Source: Clostridium yunnanense | Lineage (GTDB): Bacteria; Bacillota; Clostridia; Clostridiales; Clostridiaceae | Direction of reading: 5' to 3' | DNA: 64,000 bases | NCBI RefSeq assembly: GCF_016595795.1 | Contig: NZ_JAENHN010000037.1 | Span: forward strand, 186,001-250,000 | Part shown: positions 17,305 through 26,267 of the stretch, piece by piece | Numbering within the stretch: the stretch's first letter is position 1 | How the letters are laid out: each line of letters begins with the position of its first letter | The notes under the pieces: model-generated | What the model was told of the DNA's origin: nothing | Seen by the model: only the letters and a program-made list of their open reading frames with translations | Database searches by the model: none | Position numbers and translations under genes: made by a program

Positions 17305-18021
17305 ATGAGAAATGGATTAAGAAACATTTTGGTAGTTATTATTATAATTTGCGGTTTTCTATATTTAACAAAATACATTTCAACCTTTAAAGAAACTATT
17401 TCTGATTCAAACATAAGTGATCAATCAGTGAATGTGAATAATTCTTATAAAGACGATGAAACTAATAAAGATATAAAATCTCAACTATTATTAGTAAACG
17501 AAGACCACAGTCTTGAACAAGCTTATACACCAAAGGATTTAACAATACCCAATATAAAGTTTGCCTCTGGCGTAAGTAATGAAGAAAAACATGTAGCAGG
17601 AATTATTGCAAAGCCACTAGAGCAATTAGTAGCTGAAGCTAAAAAAGACGGAATAATATTGCTTGGCAACTCTGCATATAGATCATATAAAACACAAGAA
17701 AATACTTACAACAATCGAGTATTATTACAAGGAGAGAAACTTGCAGATGCATACGTAGCTAGACCTGGATACAGTGAGCACCAGACAGGACTATGCATTG
17801 ATATAACAAATCAAGGAAAATATTTTGTAAAAGGCACAAAAGAAGCAGATTGGCTAGCAGAGAATTGCTATAGATTTGGTTTTATTATAAGATATCCTTA
17901 TGGCAAGAAAAATATAACCGGCATAGAATATGAACCTTGGCATATTAGATACGTTGGAAAAAGCGCCGCTAAATATATATATGATAACAAGATTACGTTA
18001 GAAGAATATTTACGTAAATAA
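17305..18021 (+). CDS. D-alanyl-D-alanine carboxypeptidase family protein (VanY/M15B)
   Basis: The 238-aa protein starts at the ATG at 17305, since AAGGAG at 17289-17294 has correct spacing there; a GTG at 17296 would be too close. An N-terminal membrane anchor (LVVIIIICGFLYLTKYI) is followed by an extracytoplasmic linker and the M15B catalytic domain. Zinc-binding motifs are SEHQTGLCIDI (SxHxxGxxxD) and EPWHIRYVG. Such enzymes trim terminal D-Ala from peptidoglycan precursors, and VanY contributes to glycopeptide resistance. It is followed 20 nt later by a VanR/VanS-like pair; no vanHAX genes are present. Confidence 0.9.
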   Translation: MRNGLRNILVVIIIICGFLYLTKYISTFKETISDSNISDQSVNVNNSYKDDETNKDIKSQLLLVNEDHSLEQAYTPKDLTIPNIKFASGVSNEEKHVAGIIAKPLEQLVAEAKKDGIILLGNSAYRSYKTQENTYNNRVLLQGEKLADAYVARPGYSEHQTGLCIDITNQGKYFVKGTKEADWLAENCYRFGFIIRYPYGKKNITGIEYEPWHIRYVGKSAAKYIYDNKITLEEYLRK

Positions 18022-18041
18022 TTATAAAGTTGGAGAAGAAA

Positions 18042-18734
18042 ATGAAAAATAATATTCTTGTAGTAGATGATGAAAAGGAAATAAGAGATTTATTAGAGAT
18101 AAACCTTTTAAATGAAGGCTATACTGTATTTAAAGCAAGTTGTGGAGAAGAAGCCTTAGAAATATTGGATAGAGAAGAAATTCACCTAATGGTTTTAGAT
18201 ATAATGATGCCAAATATGGATGGGTTAGAAGTTTGCAGAAGAACAAGGGAAAAGTATAACATTCCAATTCTTATGCTAAGTGCAAAAGCAGAAGATATGG
18301 ATAAAATACAAGGAATAATGACTGGTGCAGATGATTATGTGTGTAAGCCTTTTAATCATTTGGAGCTTACAGTTAGGATAAGGGCATTGTTTAGAAGAGC
18401 ATATTTTTTAAACACTAGAACTCAATCCTCAGATGAGATTATAACCATAGAGTCATTGATAATAAATAAAAATAAGCATAAGGTAACTATAGATGATAAA
18501 GACATAGATCTTACAGCAAGAGAATTTGAAATCCTTTATCTATTGGCCACAAATAGAGGGAGAGTTTTTAGTGCCGAGGAGATCTTTCAAAGAGTTTGGA
18601 AGGAAACCTATTTTCAGTCTAATAATACCGTAATGGTCCATATGAGCAGAATTAGAGATAAACTAGAACAATATATGGAAGGTAATAAAATAATTCATAC
18701 CGTATGGGGGGTTGGTTATAAAATTGAGAAATAG
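18042..18734 (+). CDS. OmpR/VanR-family response regulator
   Basis: With the ATG at 18042 (GGAG 6-7 nt upstream) the protein has 230 aa. The receiver domain has the acidic pair at VVDDEKE, the phospho-acceptor Asp in MVLDIMMPNMDG and Lys in VCKPFNH. The C-terminal winged-helix DNA-binding domain (about 130-230) carries DLTAREFEILYLLATNRGRVFS. The sequence style is VanR-like. It overlaps the kinase gene by 23 nt and probably regulates the vanY-like gene upstream. The TTG at 18030 is rejected as a start because it precedes the ribosome binding site. Confidence 0.93.
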   Translation: MKNNILVVDDEKEIRDLLEINLLNEGYTVFKASCGEEALEILDREEIHLMVLDIMMPNMDGLEVCRRTREKYNIPILMLSAKAEDMDKIQGIMTGADDYVCKPFNHLELTVRIRALFRRAYFLNTRTQSSDEIITIESLIINKNKHKVTIDDKDIDLTAREFEILYLLATNRGRVFSAEEIFQRVWKETYFQSNNTVMVHMSRIRDKLEQYMEGNKIIHTVWGVGYKIEK

Positions 18735-19830
18735 TAGATTCTATAAACATTGGTTATTACCATTAGTTGATATCTTTATATCTATACTACTTACATATAC
18801 TATTTATGGTATAAGCAGAAAACTTTTAATATATTCATACGGAAACCTCTATGATAACAACAGTTCTGGATACCTTTGGAGCATATGGGTTTTTATCAGA
18901 TATATAGCTTTGGGAAGCAATACCTCCCTGATTTTCGGTGCACTTGTTTTTACTTCTATATATTTACTTATAACATATAGAAAAACTAAAAGCTTAGTTG
19001 CTATAATCAATGAAACTGAAACAATGGCAAATGGAGACTTAGATAGATCAATAGAAGTTAAATCAAATGGTGATATAAAAAGCTTAGTAGAAAATATAAA
19101 TAATATTTCGAGGCAACTAAAAAATATAACCGTGGAAGAAAGAAGAGCACAGCAAACAAAAACTGATTTAATTACTAATGTTTCTCATGATTTAAGAACT
19201 CCACTAACCTCAATAATAGGTTATTTAGAGATAATCGATAGAGATCAATACAAAGATGAAGTAGAACTCAGATATTATACTAATATAGCTTATGAAAAAG
19301 CAAAAAACTTAAATGTACTTATTAATGATTTGTTTGAGCTTACTAAGATGCAAAATAATACTATCACTCTAAATAAGTCTGATATTAATTTAGTTGAGCT
19401 ATTGGGTCAAGTAGTTGCCTACTTTGAATATCAATTTAAGAACGCAAATATGAAGTCTAGGGTTAATTTTTCAGAAGATAAGCTAACTGTAAATGCTGAC
19501 GCAGGTAAATTGGTTAGAGCCTTTGAAAATTTATTGTCAAATGCTATTAAGTACGGACAAGATGGCAGGTATGTTGATATAACAACAAAAGTTAAAGAAA
19601 ATATGGCGATTGTGCAAGTAATAAATTATGGCCAATCAATATCAACAATAGATTTACCTTATATATTTGATAGATTTTATAGAGTAGAAAAATCTCGAAA
19701 TAGCAAAATAGCTGGTTCTGGACTTGGACTAGCAATAACAAAAAATATTATAGAACTTCATCAAGGAAGTATTTCAGCTTATAGCGATGATGAGAGGACT
19801 ATCTTTGAAGTTAAGTTACCAATAAAATAG
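18712..19830 (+). CDS. VanS-like sensor histidine kinase
   Basis: The protein has up to 372 aa. Two membrane segments (LLPLVDIFISILLTYTIYG and SLIFGALVFTSIYLLITY) enclose an extracytoplasmic loop of about 50 residues. A HAMP-like linker follows, then the H-box SHDLRTPLTSIIGYL, the N-box ENLLSNAIKYG and the G-box GSGLGLAITKNIIELH. The small sensor loop is typical of VanS, which responds to cell-wall stress or antibiotics. The start is uncertain: TTG at 18712 lies right after GGGGGG, and TTG at 18724 is an alternative with longer spacing. It probably phosphorylates the regulator upstream. Confidence 0.9.
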   Translation: MVIKLRNSRFYKHWLLPLVDIFISILLTYTIYGISRKLLIYSYGNLYDNNSSGYLWSIWVFIRYIALGSNTSLIFGALVFTSIYLLITYRKTKSLVAIINETETMANGDLDRSIEVKSNGDIKSLVENINNISRQLKNITVEERRAQQTKTDLITNVSHDLRTPLTSIIGYLEIIDRDQYKDEVELRYYTNIAYEKAKNLNVLINDLFELTKMQNNTITLNKSDINLVELLGQVVAYFEYQFKNANMKSRVNFSEDKLTVNADAGKLVRAFENLLSNAIKYGQDGRYVDITTKVKENMAIVQVINYGQSISTIDLPYIFDRFYRVEKSRNSKIAGSGLGLAITKNIIELHQGSISAYSDDERTIFEVKLPIK

Positions 19831-19855
19831 ATTAATATTAATATAATGAAAAATG

Positions 19856-19888
19856 AAAAAGAATGATATTTTTTTATCATTCTTTTTT
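19856..19888. terminator. Bidirectional terminator between the vanS-like gene and ribU
   Basis: AAAAAGAATGATA and TATCATTCTTTTTT form a perfect 13-bp stem with a T-rich loop, serving converging genes. Confidence 0.85.
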
Positions 19889-19911
19889 ATTTTATTTAAA
19901 ATATTATTTTA

Positions 19912-20508
19912 TTAATTAGTTATTTTCTTTGCATTTATAGGTGGTTGGCTATATAAAATTGGTGATACTTTTTTATATAGAGCTAAAGTAACTGCTGATA
20001 CACCTATTCCCTTTATTAAATTAAAAGGAAGAATTATCGTTATAAGATAATTTATAATTTCAGGACTCAATACTGGTACAATTTTATTGTACAATGGTAA
20101 GAATACATAATAATTACCCAAAAGCCCAGCTATAGTTAATGCAATAGTTCCTAAAGATAATCCAAGTATAGCACCTTTTATAGTTCTATTTCTCTTATAA
20201 GTAAAGCCCGCTACAATTACCCATACTGCGCCTATTACAAAATTAGCAAATTCGCCTATACCTGCAGTACTAGTGCCTTTTATCAATACAACAAGAATAT
20301 TTTTAATAAGTTCAACAGCAATCCCTGCTATTGGCCCTAAAGCGAAAGTTCCTAATAACGCTGGCAGATCACTAAAATCTATTTTTAGAAATGGTGCAGC
20401 TGGTAATATTGGAAATTCAAAAAACATTAATAGAAACGAAATAGTTCCTAGCAGTGCAATCTTAATTTGCACATTTAATTTTGATGTTGCTTGATTTGTT
20501 TGTTTCAT
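19912..20508 (-). CDS. ribU: Riboflavin ECF transporter substrate-binding (S) component
   Basis: The 198-aa integral membrane protein has about six helices and RibU family sequences: EFPILPAAPFLKIDFSDLPALLGTFALGPIAG and NILVVLIKGTSTAGIGEFANFVIGA. It binds riboflavin and uses the shared EcfA-A'-T module, not encoded here, for uptake. The start is ATG at 20508 after GGGAGGGTTTACT. A TTG five codons upstream overlaps the ribosome binding site and is rejected. The FMN riboswitch at 20630-20735 controls it, which independently supports the substrate. Confidence 0.95.
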   Translation of the reverse strand: MKQTNQATSKLNVQIKIALLGTISFLLMFFEFPILPAAPFLKIDFSDLPALLGTFALGPIAGIAVELIKNILVVLIKGTSTAGIGEFANFVIGAVWVIVAGFTYKRNRTIKGAILGLSLGTIALTIAGLLGNYYVFLPLYNKIVPVLSPEIINYLITIILPFNLIKGIGVSAVTLALYKKVSPILYSQPPINAKKITN

Positions 20509-20571
20509 AGTAAACCCTCCCAAAAGTTATATCCTCTGGGGCTCAAGAATAAAATCAACCTAAATAAATAT

Positions 20572-20603
20572 AAAAAACCCTGATGAAATAAAAGTCACCA
20601 GGG
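20572..20603 (-). terminator. Terminator of the FMN riboswitch expression platform
   Basis: CCCTGGTGA and TCATCAGGG arms are followed on the minus strand by TTTTTTATAT, between the aptamer and ribU. FMN binding would favour this hairpin and switch ribU off. The CAGGGC in the aptamer 5' strand could pair with GCCCTG of the terminator as an antiterminator (inference). Confidence 0.85.
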
Positions 20604-20629
20604 CTGAATAGACTAATTTTACTCTTTTA

Positions 20630-20735
20630 CCTTCTTTCATCCAGACTTTACTGTCGGCTTCGGAATTTAACCGAATCATGCCTCTCGGCTCGCGGGCTTT
20701 ACCGCCGGTGGGGAATCACACCCCGCCCTGAAGAT
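20630..20735 (-). promoter_or_regulatory. FMN riboswitch (RFN element)
   Basis: Read on the minus strand, the conserved core runs from CTTCAGGGCGGGGTG through CCCCACCGGCGGTAAAGCC to GTCTGGATGAAAGAAGG. P1 pairs TATCTTC with GAAAGAAGG, and the characteristic GCCGAGAGGC and CCGACAGT segments are present. It lies upstream of ribU with a terminator in between, so it is a transcriptional OFF switch. Confidence 0.97.
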
Positions 20736-20756
20736 AATATTAATTTTTATATACTC

Positions 20757-20785
20757 ATTATATAACCTTGTTTATATTTTGACAA
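20757..20785 (-). promoter_or_regulatory. Promoter of the FMN riboswitch-ribU transcript
   Basis: On the minus strand: -35 TTGTCA, 17 nt, -10 TATAAT, with a start predicted about 15 nt before the aptamer. Confidence 0.75.
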
Positions 20786-20933
20786 TATGTTTATACAAAT
20801 ATATTTTATGTATACATTTTCACAACTCTCTATTAGTTTTCTACTGAAATATAGCTTAAATTAAAGCGCTGTTTACTAAAAAACAGCGCTTTAGTTGCCA
20901 AACACATCCTCTATCTAATAGACATAATTATGT

Positions 20934-23093
20934 CTATTCTTTTTTCATTGATAAGGAAATTCTCTTTCTTTTCTCATCAACCTCTAATATCCTTACCTCT
21001 ACTACATCCCCTACTTTAACAACATCTAACGGATGCTTTACAAATCTATCTGCCATTTGGCTTTTATGCACTAAGCCGTCTTGATGCACACCTATATCTA
21101 CAAATGCTCCGAAGTCTGATACATTTCTAACTGTTCCCATAAGCATCATTCCTGGCTTTAAGTCTTTTATATCTATTACCCCAGACTTAAATATTGGCTT
21201 AGGTAACTCCTCTCTAGGATCTCTACCTGGTTTCTTTATTTCTTTTACAATATCCTTAAGGGTAGGCAATCCAACTGATAATTCTTTTGCTAGTTCTACT
21301 AAATTGAATTCTTTAAGCTTTTCATCTATATCTCTTAAATTTCCATTTCTTAAATCATCATTGCTATAACCAAGTCTTTCAATAAGCTTTCTTGCTACCT
21401 CATAAGATTCTGGATGAACTGAAGTATTATCTAATGGTTCCTTACTTTCCATAACTCTTAAAAAACCAGCACATTGTTCATAGGCTTTTTGACCCAATCT
21501 TTTAACTTTTAGAAGCTGCTTTCTACTTGTGAACTTTCCATTCTCTTCTCTAAAAGCTACAATGTTATTTGCTATGGATGGATTTATACCTGATATATAA
21601 CTTAACAATGATGGAGTTGCTATATTTAAATCCACCCCAACATTATTAACACAATCTTCAACTATCCCAGTAAGAGATTCATCCAATTTCTTTTGAGTAA
21701 CATCATGTTGATACTGCCCTACCCCTATAGCTTTAGGATCAATTTTTACAAGCTCTGCAAGTGGATCTTGTAATCTTCTACCTATTGATATAGCTCCCCT
21801 AACTGTAACGTCTAAGTCTGGATATTCTTTAGCAGCAAGCTCAGATGCAGAATATACTGAAGCACCAGCTTCAGAAACTATAACATAAAACATCTCTTTT
21901 CCTGTTTCCTTCTTAACTTCAGCTATAAGTTTTGCTATTACTTCTTCTGATTCTCTAGATGCAGTACCATTTCCTAAAGATATTACCTCTACGTTATATT
22001 TGTATATAAGCTCTTTCAAAACTTTTATCGTTCCAGCTACATCATTTCTAGGCACCGTTGGGAAAACAGTAGCTTTATCCAAGAACTTACCTGTATCATC
22101 AAGAATAGCGATCTTGCAACCAGTTCTAAAGCCAGGGTCGTATCCCATAATAATCTTATTCTTTATGGGTGCTTGCATAAGCAGAGCTTTTAAGTTAGCT
22201 TTGAATATATCGATAGCACCTTGCTCTCCTATATCTGTAAGTTCACTTCTTATTTCTCTTTCTATTGAAGGAAATATTAATCTTTTAAAACTATCTTTCA
22301 CTGAAAGTTCAATATATCTATCTGTAATAGAATTATTCTTTAAATTTTTCCTCATCAAATAATTCAATATTTTTTCTTCATTTATTAAAATCTTAACTGA
22401 TAAGAACTTTTCCTTGTCACCTCTATTTATTGCCAATATTCTATGTGATGGAATAGTCTTTACAGACTCTCTGTATTCATAATACATCTCATACGGTGAT
22501 GATTCTGATGTATTGCCTTTAGTTTCAATTATCCCCTCATTCTTTACTAAATCTCTTATCCATTTTCTATAGTCGGCATCATCAGATATTATTTCACCAA
22601 TTACATCCATTGCCCCTTGAAGAGCTTCATCTGCAGAAGCAACCCCTTTATCTTCACTAACATACTTTTCAGCTTCCTCTAATATATTACCAGTAAAATT
22701 ACCTTCTAATATAATTTCTGCAAGTGGTTTTAGTCCCTTTTCCACTGCTATAGTAGCTCTTGTTCTCTTTTTAGGCTTATAAGGTCTATATATATCTTCA
22801 ACCTCAGTTAAGGTATTTGAATTCATTATTTGATTTCTAAGTTCTTCGGTTAACTTACCTTGCTCTTCAATTAGCCTAACTACATCATTTTTTTTATCTA
22901 ATAGATTTCTTAAATAGTTGAGTCTTTCAAAAAACTTTCTTAATACATCGTCAGATAATCCACCTGTTATTTCTTTTCTATATCTTGATATAAAGGGAAC
23001 AGTGTTTCCTTCATCAAGCAGTTTTATTACATTCTCTACTTGCTCTATGCTTATATTAAGCTCCTTAGCTAAAGTTACATTGATGTTGTTCAT
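20934..23093 (-). CDS. tex: Tex-family RNA-binding transcription accessory protein
   Basis: With the ATG at 23093 (GGGAGGTAAAT before it) the protein has 719 aa, the usual Tex length. Order of regions: an N-terminal helical Tex domain with VPFISRYRKEITGGLSDDVLR, a YqgF/RNase H-like domain (IMGYDPGFRTGCKIAILDDTGK), a helix-hairpin-helix region (INPSIANNIVAFREENGKFTSR) and a C-terminal S1 domain (KPGMMLMGTVRNVSDFGAFVDIG). Tex binds nucleic acids and affects transcription and stress tolerance. A palindromic repeat element lies in its leader at 23126-23222. Confidence 0.94.
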   Translation of the reverse strand: MNNINVTLAKELNISIEQVENVIKLLDEGNTVPFISRYRKEITGGLSDDVLRKFFERLNYLRNLLDKKNDVVRLIEEQGKLTEELRNQIMNSNTLTEVEDIYRPYKPKKRTRATIAVEKGLKPLAEIILEGNFTGNILEEAEKYVSEDKGVASADEALQGAMDVIGEIISDDADYRKWIRDLVKNEGIIETKGNTSESSPYEMYYEYRESVKTIPSHRILAINRGDKEKFLSVKILINEEKILNYLMRKNLKNNSITDRYIELSVKDSFKRLIFPSIEREIRSELTDIGEQGAIDIFKANLKALLMQAPIKNKIIMGYDPGFRTGCKIAILDDTGKFLDKATVFPTVPRNDVAGTIKVLKELIYKYNVEVISLGNGTASRESEEVIAKLIAEVKKETGKEMFYVIVSEAGASVYSASELAAKEYPDLDVTVRGAISIGRRLQDPLAELVKIDPKAIGVGQYQHDVTQKKLDESLTGIVEDCVNNVGVDLNIATPSLLSYISGINPSIANNIVAFREENGKFTSRKQLLKVKRLGQKAYEQCAGFLRVMESKEPLDNTSVHPESYEVARKLIERLGYSNDDLRNGNLRDIDEKLKEFNLVELAKELSVGLPTLKDIVKEIKKPGRDPREELPKPIFKSGVIDIKDLKPGMMLMGTVRNVSDFGAFVDIGVHQDGLVHKSQMADRFVKHPLDVVKVGDVVEVRILEVDEKRKRISLSMKKE

Positions 23094-23125
23094 ATTTACC
23101 TCCCTAGTATGCGGTCTTATTTTAT

Positions 23126-23222
23126 GGATGTACCAATTCGTATTAAAACTTATATTTTTAAATTCTCTCACCAGAAGTCGTGAGAGCTTTAAAAATAGAT
23201 TTCGGTTCGAAGTGGTACCTCT
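23126..23222. repeat. Dispersed palindromic element, copy A
   Basis: An element of about 97 nt that folds back on itself. Outer arms are GTACCA-x-TTCG against CGAAGTGGTAC, the middle is ATTTTTAAA against TTTAAAAAT, and the apical stem is CTCTCAC/GTGAGAG with an 8-nt loop. It lies between tex and the divergent M28 peptidase gene, in the tex leader. Copies B (53672-53768) and C (29949-30020) share the layout and the conserved right half AAATAG...GAAGT.GTA. Confidence 0.7.
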
Positions 23223-23358
23223 ATATAACCAACATTCTTAATTTTAAAAAATGTATGGTTAATTTTTAATGTCTTTCTATATTATTTCAATATTTAAATT
23301 GAATATCCTTCTTTTTATTCTCATAGAATTAACTGATACTAATTTTAAGGAGCTTGAT

Positions 23359-24711
23359 ATGGCAAGAAACTTAATATCCCTTATATTAACAATCTGTATT
23401 CTAATATCCAACATTTCATTTATGTATTCTAATAAATTGCAATATTTTGATTCAAATAAAGTTATAGAAAATATACGTTATTTATCCTCAGACACAATGG
23501 AAGGAAGACTACCAGGAACTCTAGGAAATAAATTAGCAGGAGAATACATAAAAAATTCTTTTATTAAGTACAATCTTTCTCCTCTAGTTAATGATTATTA
23601 TGATGCCTTTACTGCTGCTACACCAATCAAAGGTGATGATGCCCCTTTCCTTAGAGTTTATAACAAAGAAAAATCTCTCATAAAGAACTACGAATACGGA
23701 GTTGACTTTAAAGATAGTTTCCTAAATTATAGGACAAACCATGTAACGGTAAATCCAAATGATGATTTTAGAATATACCCTTCTGCTATAGAAATTGTCC
23801 AAGATAATAAAAGTTTTATTTTTATAGTCTCCACAGATAATTTCAACTTTAGGAGTTCATTTATCTCCAAGTCATCCTCTGAGATGTATATCTATATTAG
23901 TTCAAAAGTATATGATGATCTTCTAACCTATAATAAAAAAGGATACACAATAGATTGTTTTATTCCTTACAAAGTTGAAGATATAACACTTAATAATGTA
24001 GTAGGCGTAATCAAAGGCACCAATCCAAAACTGCCACCACTTATCTTATCCTCACATTACGATCATCTAGGAAAAGATTTATCAGGAAATATCTATGGAG
24101 GAGCTTTGGATAATGCATCTGGAACATCCTTTATGTTGGAGCTAGCTCGTACCATATCTTCTATGTTTCCGCCTGAAAGAGATGTCATCTTTGTCTCTTT
24201 CAATGCAGAAGAATTAGGTTTGTTGGGTTCAAAGGCATTTGTTGATAAAAATCACGATCTACTTAAGAATGGTAATTCTATAAACTTCGATATGATTGGT
24301 GGAGCAAAAGATATCCCAATGACTATAATGACTGGAGAAAACTCTAATAGGAGTATTACATCTAGTAGTTTACAAGATTACTGTAAATCTAATAATATTG
24401 CATTTAATACAGAAGCTAGAAATGCATCAGATCACGCTAGTTTCATTAGTGCTGGAATTGATAGCATTACAATATGCGATTCTGATTTATCAAAAATTCA
24501 CACACCTAATGATACTTCTTATTTTATAGATAAATCATCAATTGAAAGAGATTATAAAGCCTCTTGGAATCAGATCATAAAATATTGCTATAGTAATCGA
24601 TATATTTTAGAAATATATAATAAAGATTTCTATATAGCTGGTTATTTCGTTTCTACGATACTATTTCTATTGCTACTAATACCTAAAAAAAATAAAGGTA
24701 AATTTGACTAG
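23359..24711 (+). CDS. M28-family zinc aminopeptidase, membrane-anchored
   Basis: Starting at the ATG at 23359 (AAGGAG 6 nt upstream) the protein has 450 aa. An N-terminal signal/anchor (ISLILTICILISNISFMYS) and a C-terminal membrane segment (YFVSTILFLLLLIP) bracket an extracytoplasmic domain. The M28 zinc and catalytic residues are in order: SSHYDHLG, ALDNASG, NAEELGLLGS, NFDMIG and IHTPND. A PA-like insert lies before the catalytic core. Such enzymes release N-terminal amino acids from peptides; the substrate here is unknown. The C-terminal helix is unusual for secreted M28 enzymes. Monocistronic. Confidence 0.88.
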   Translation: MARNLISLILTICILISNISFMYSNKLQYFDSNKVIENIRYLSSDTMEGRLPGTLGNKLAGEYIKNSFIKYNLSPLVNDYYDAFTAATPIKGDDAPFLRVYNKEKSLIKNYEYGVDFKDSFLNYRTNHVTVNPNDDFRIYPSAIEIVQDNKSFIFIVSTDNFNFRSSFISKSSSEMYIYISSKVYDDLLTYNKKGYTIDCFIPYKVEDITLNNVVGVIKGTNPKLPPLILSSHYDHLGKDLSGNIYGGALDNASGTSFMLELARTISSMFPPERDVIFVSFNAEELGLLGSKAFVDKNHDLLKNGNSINFDMIGGAKDIPMTIMTGENSNRSITSSSLQDYCKSNNIAFNTEARNASDHASFISAGIDSITICDSDLSKIHTPNDTSYFIDKSSIERDYKASWNQIIKYCYSNRYILEIYNKDFYIAGYFVSTILFLLLLIPKKNKGKFD

Positions 24712-24713
24712 AC

Positions 24714-24749
24714 TAAAGGCAAGTAATCATTAATGACTACTTGCCTTTA
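24714..24749. terminator. Bidirectional terminator between the M28 gene and prfB
   Basis: AAAGGCAAGTA and TACTTGCCTTT arms with a nested TCATTAATGA, placed between converging genes. Confidence 0.9.
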
Positions 24750-24759
24750 AAATTATCAA

Positions 24760-25873
24760 TTAGTTTATGTTCTTACTTTCTCCTCTTAATATAGAAGTTA
24801 TAAACATATCTATATCTCCATCCATAACAGCATTTACGTTTGATGTTTCCGTACCAGTTCTATGATCCTTTACCATTGAGTATGGGTGAAAAACATAACT
24901 TCTTATCTGACTTCCCCATCCCATGTCTTTTAATTCACCAGTCAAATCTTCTATTTTTTCTTTATGAGCTCTTTCCTTAAGTTCAATAAGCTTAGATTTA
25001 AGCATATTCATAGCAGCATCTCTATTAGAATGCTGGCTTCTTTCATTTTGACACTGAACCACTATACCTGTAGGAATATGAGTTATTCTTACGGCAGATT
25101 CAGTTTTATTAACATGCTGACCACCAGCTCCACTTGCTCTATAGGTGTCAACTCTTAAATCAACTGGATTTATCTCTATATCCTGATCTTTTGTAAGCTC
25201 TGGCAGTACTTCTACCGAAGCAAAAGAAGTTTGTCTTTTCCCATTAGCATTGAAAGGTGATATTCTAACAAGCCTATGTATACCCTTTTCAGTTTTTAAA
25301 TATCCATAAGCAAATTCACCTTTAACTCTTAAGGTAACACTCTTCACACCAGCTTCATCTCCAGCCAAGTAATCTAAGGTATCTACCTTATATCCCTTCT
25401 TTTCACACCATCTTGTATACATTCTTAGAAGCATCTCAGTCCAATCATTGGCATCAGTACCTCCTACACCTGTGTGCAAAGTCAATAAAGCATCATTTCT
25501 GTCATATTCTCCTGACAGCATAATTTCTATTCTAAATATATCTATGTCATCATCTAACTTCTTTACTTCACTTATAATCTCATTTGCTGTGCTATGATCT
25601 TCTTCATCAATTAATTCTGCTAGAACTTCTATGTCATCTACTCTCTCACACAAAGATTCATATCTAGCAATTTTATCTTTTAGAGTTTTAGATTCTTGAG
25701 TTATTTTTTGTGCTTTATTAACATCTTCCCAAAAATCCTTTTCTTGCATTTTAAATTCAAGCTCACTTGACTTCTTCATTAATTCTGGGATGTCAAAGTG
25801 AAGCCCCCATTTCCTTAAGTATATTTTTAAACTCATTCAACTTTAAAAGTTGATTTTCTAATTCAAGCATCAT
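24760..25873 (-). CDS. prfB: Peptide chain release factor 2 with programmed +1 frameshift
   Basis: RF2 releases peptides at UGA and UAA. The reading frame is split. ATG at 25873 starts 26 codons ending ...GGG GCT TCA CTT, followed by an in-frame TGA at 25793-25795. Skipping one base (CTT T GAC) at 25795 enters the main frame, giving 370 aa. A GGGGG run upstream of CTT TGA C is the internal Shine-Dalgarno-like stimulator known for RF2 autoregulation, where low RF2 favours frameshifting. The main frame has the RF2 specificity tripeptide SPF (RISPFNANG) and the GGQ motif in [10 protein letters not shown]. An ATG at 25836 in the shifted frame is not the real start. Confidence 0.96.
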
Positions 25874-26026
25874 ATACAAATCACCCCTACTTTATTAAAC
25901 TAAGTTATAGTATATCATTATATAATAATTTTACAACATTAAACAACTACCAAGTGGATAGAATAATTTAATACTTTTTTAAATTTAAATATTCCTACAT
26001 CCAATGCTTAGATAAGTTTCGTAAAG

Positions 26027-26133
26027 AATTAATATGATTTTCTCCGATTAAACAGCTAAAACTGTATAACTCACTGTGTTCGGACAATACAGTTTCCTAA
26101 CGCTGTTCAATCTCCGTAAATCATTTAATTCTA
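26027..26133. repeat. Large imperfect inverted repeat between prfB and secA
   Basis: About 107 nt with matched blocks in inverse order: GAATTAA, ATGATTT, GATT, AACAGC and AAACTGTAT on the left pair with the same blocks on the right. The apical loop contains CTCACTGTGTTCGGAC. No U-run follows, so it is not a simple terminator. It differs from the three-copy family at 23, 30 and 53.7 kb and lies in the prfB upstream region. Confidence 0.6.
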
Positions 26134-26215
26134 ATTACTCACTCATATAGCATCTCCTGTAGGAACATTTAAATTTAGGCACTAACGCATTAAATATATT
26201 TATGAGAGGAAAAAG

Positions 26216-26248
26216 CAAAAGCAACCGATAGATATCGGCTGCTTTTTT
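26216..26248 (-). terminator. Terminator of secA
   Basis: Stem AGCA-CCGATA/TATCGG-TGCT with one mismatch and a 2-nt loop, followed on the minus strand by TTTTGCTTTTT, 20 nt after the secA stop. Confidence 0.8.
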
Positions 26249-26267
26249 TCACTTGATTTTTATAATA

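Noticed and set aside
20934-23241. Open frames antisense to tex, secA, murA and other large genes
   Set aside because: Shadows produced by codon bias of the real genes; no ribosome binding sites or recognisable proteins.
25793-25795. In-frame TGA near the start of prfB as a disabling mutation
   Set aside because: It is the conserved RF2 programmed frameshift site, not a pseudogene lesion.
26134-26160. AGGAG followed by ATG AGT GAG TAA on the minus strand, a 3-codon ORF
   Set aside because: Too short to judge; chance occurrence of AGGAG before ATG is likely.
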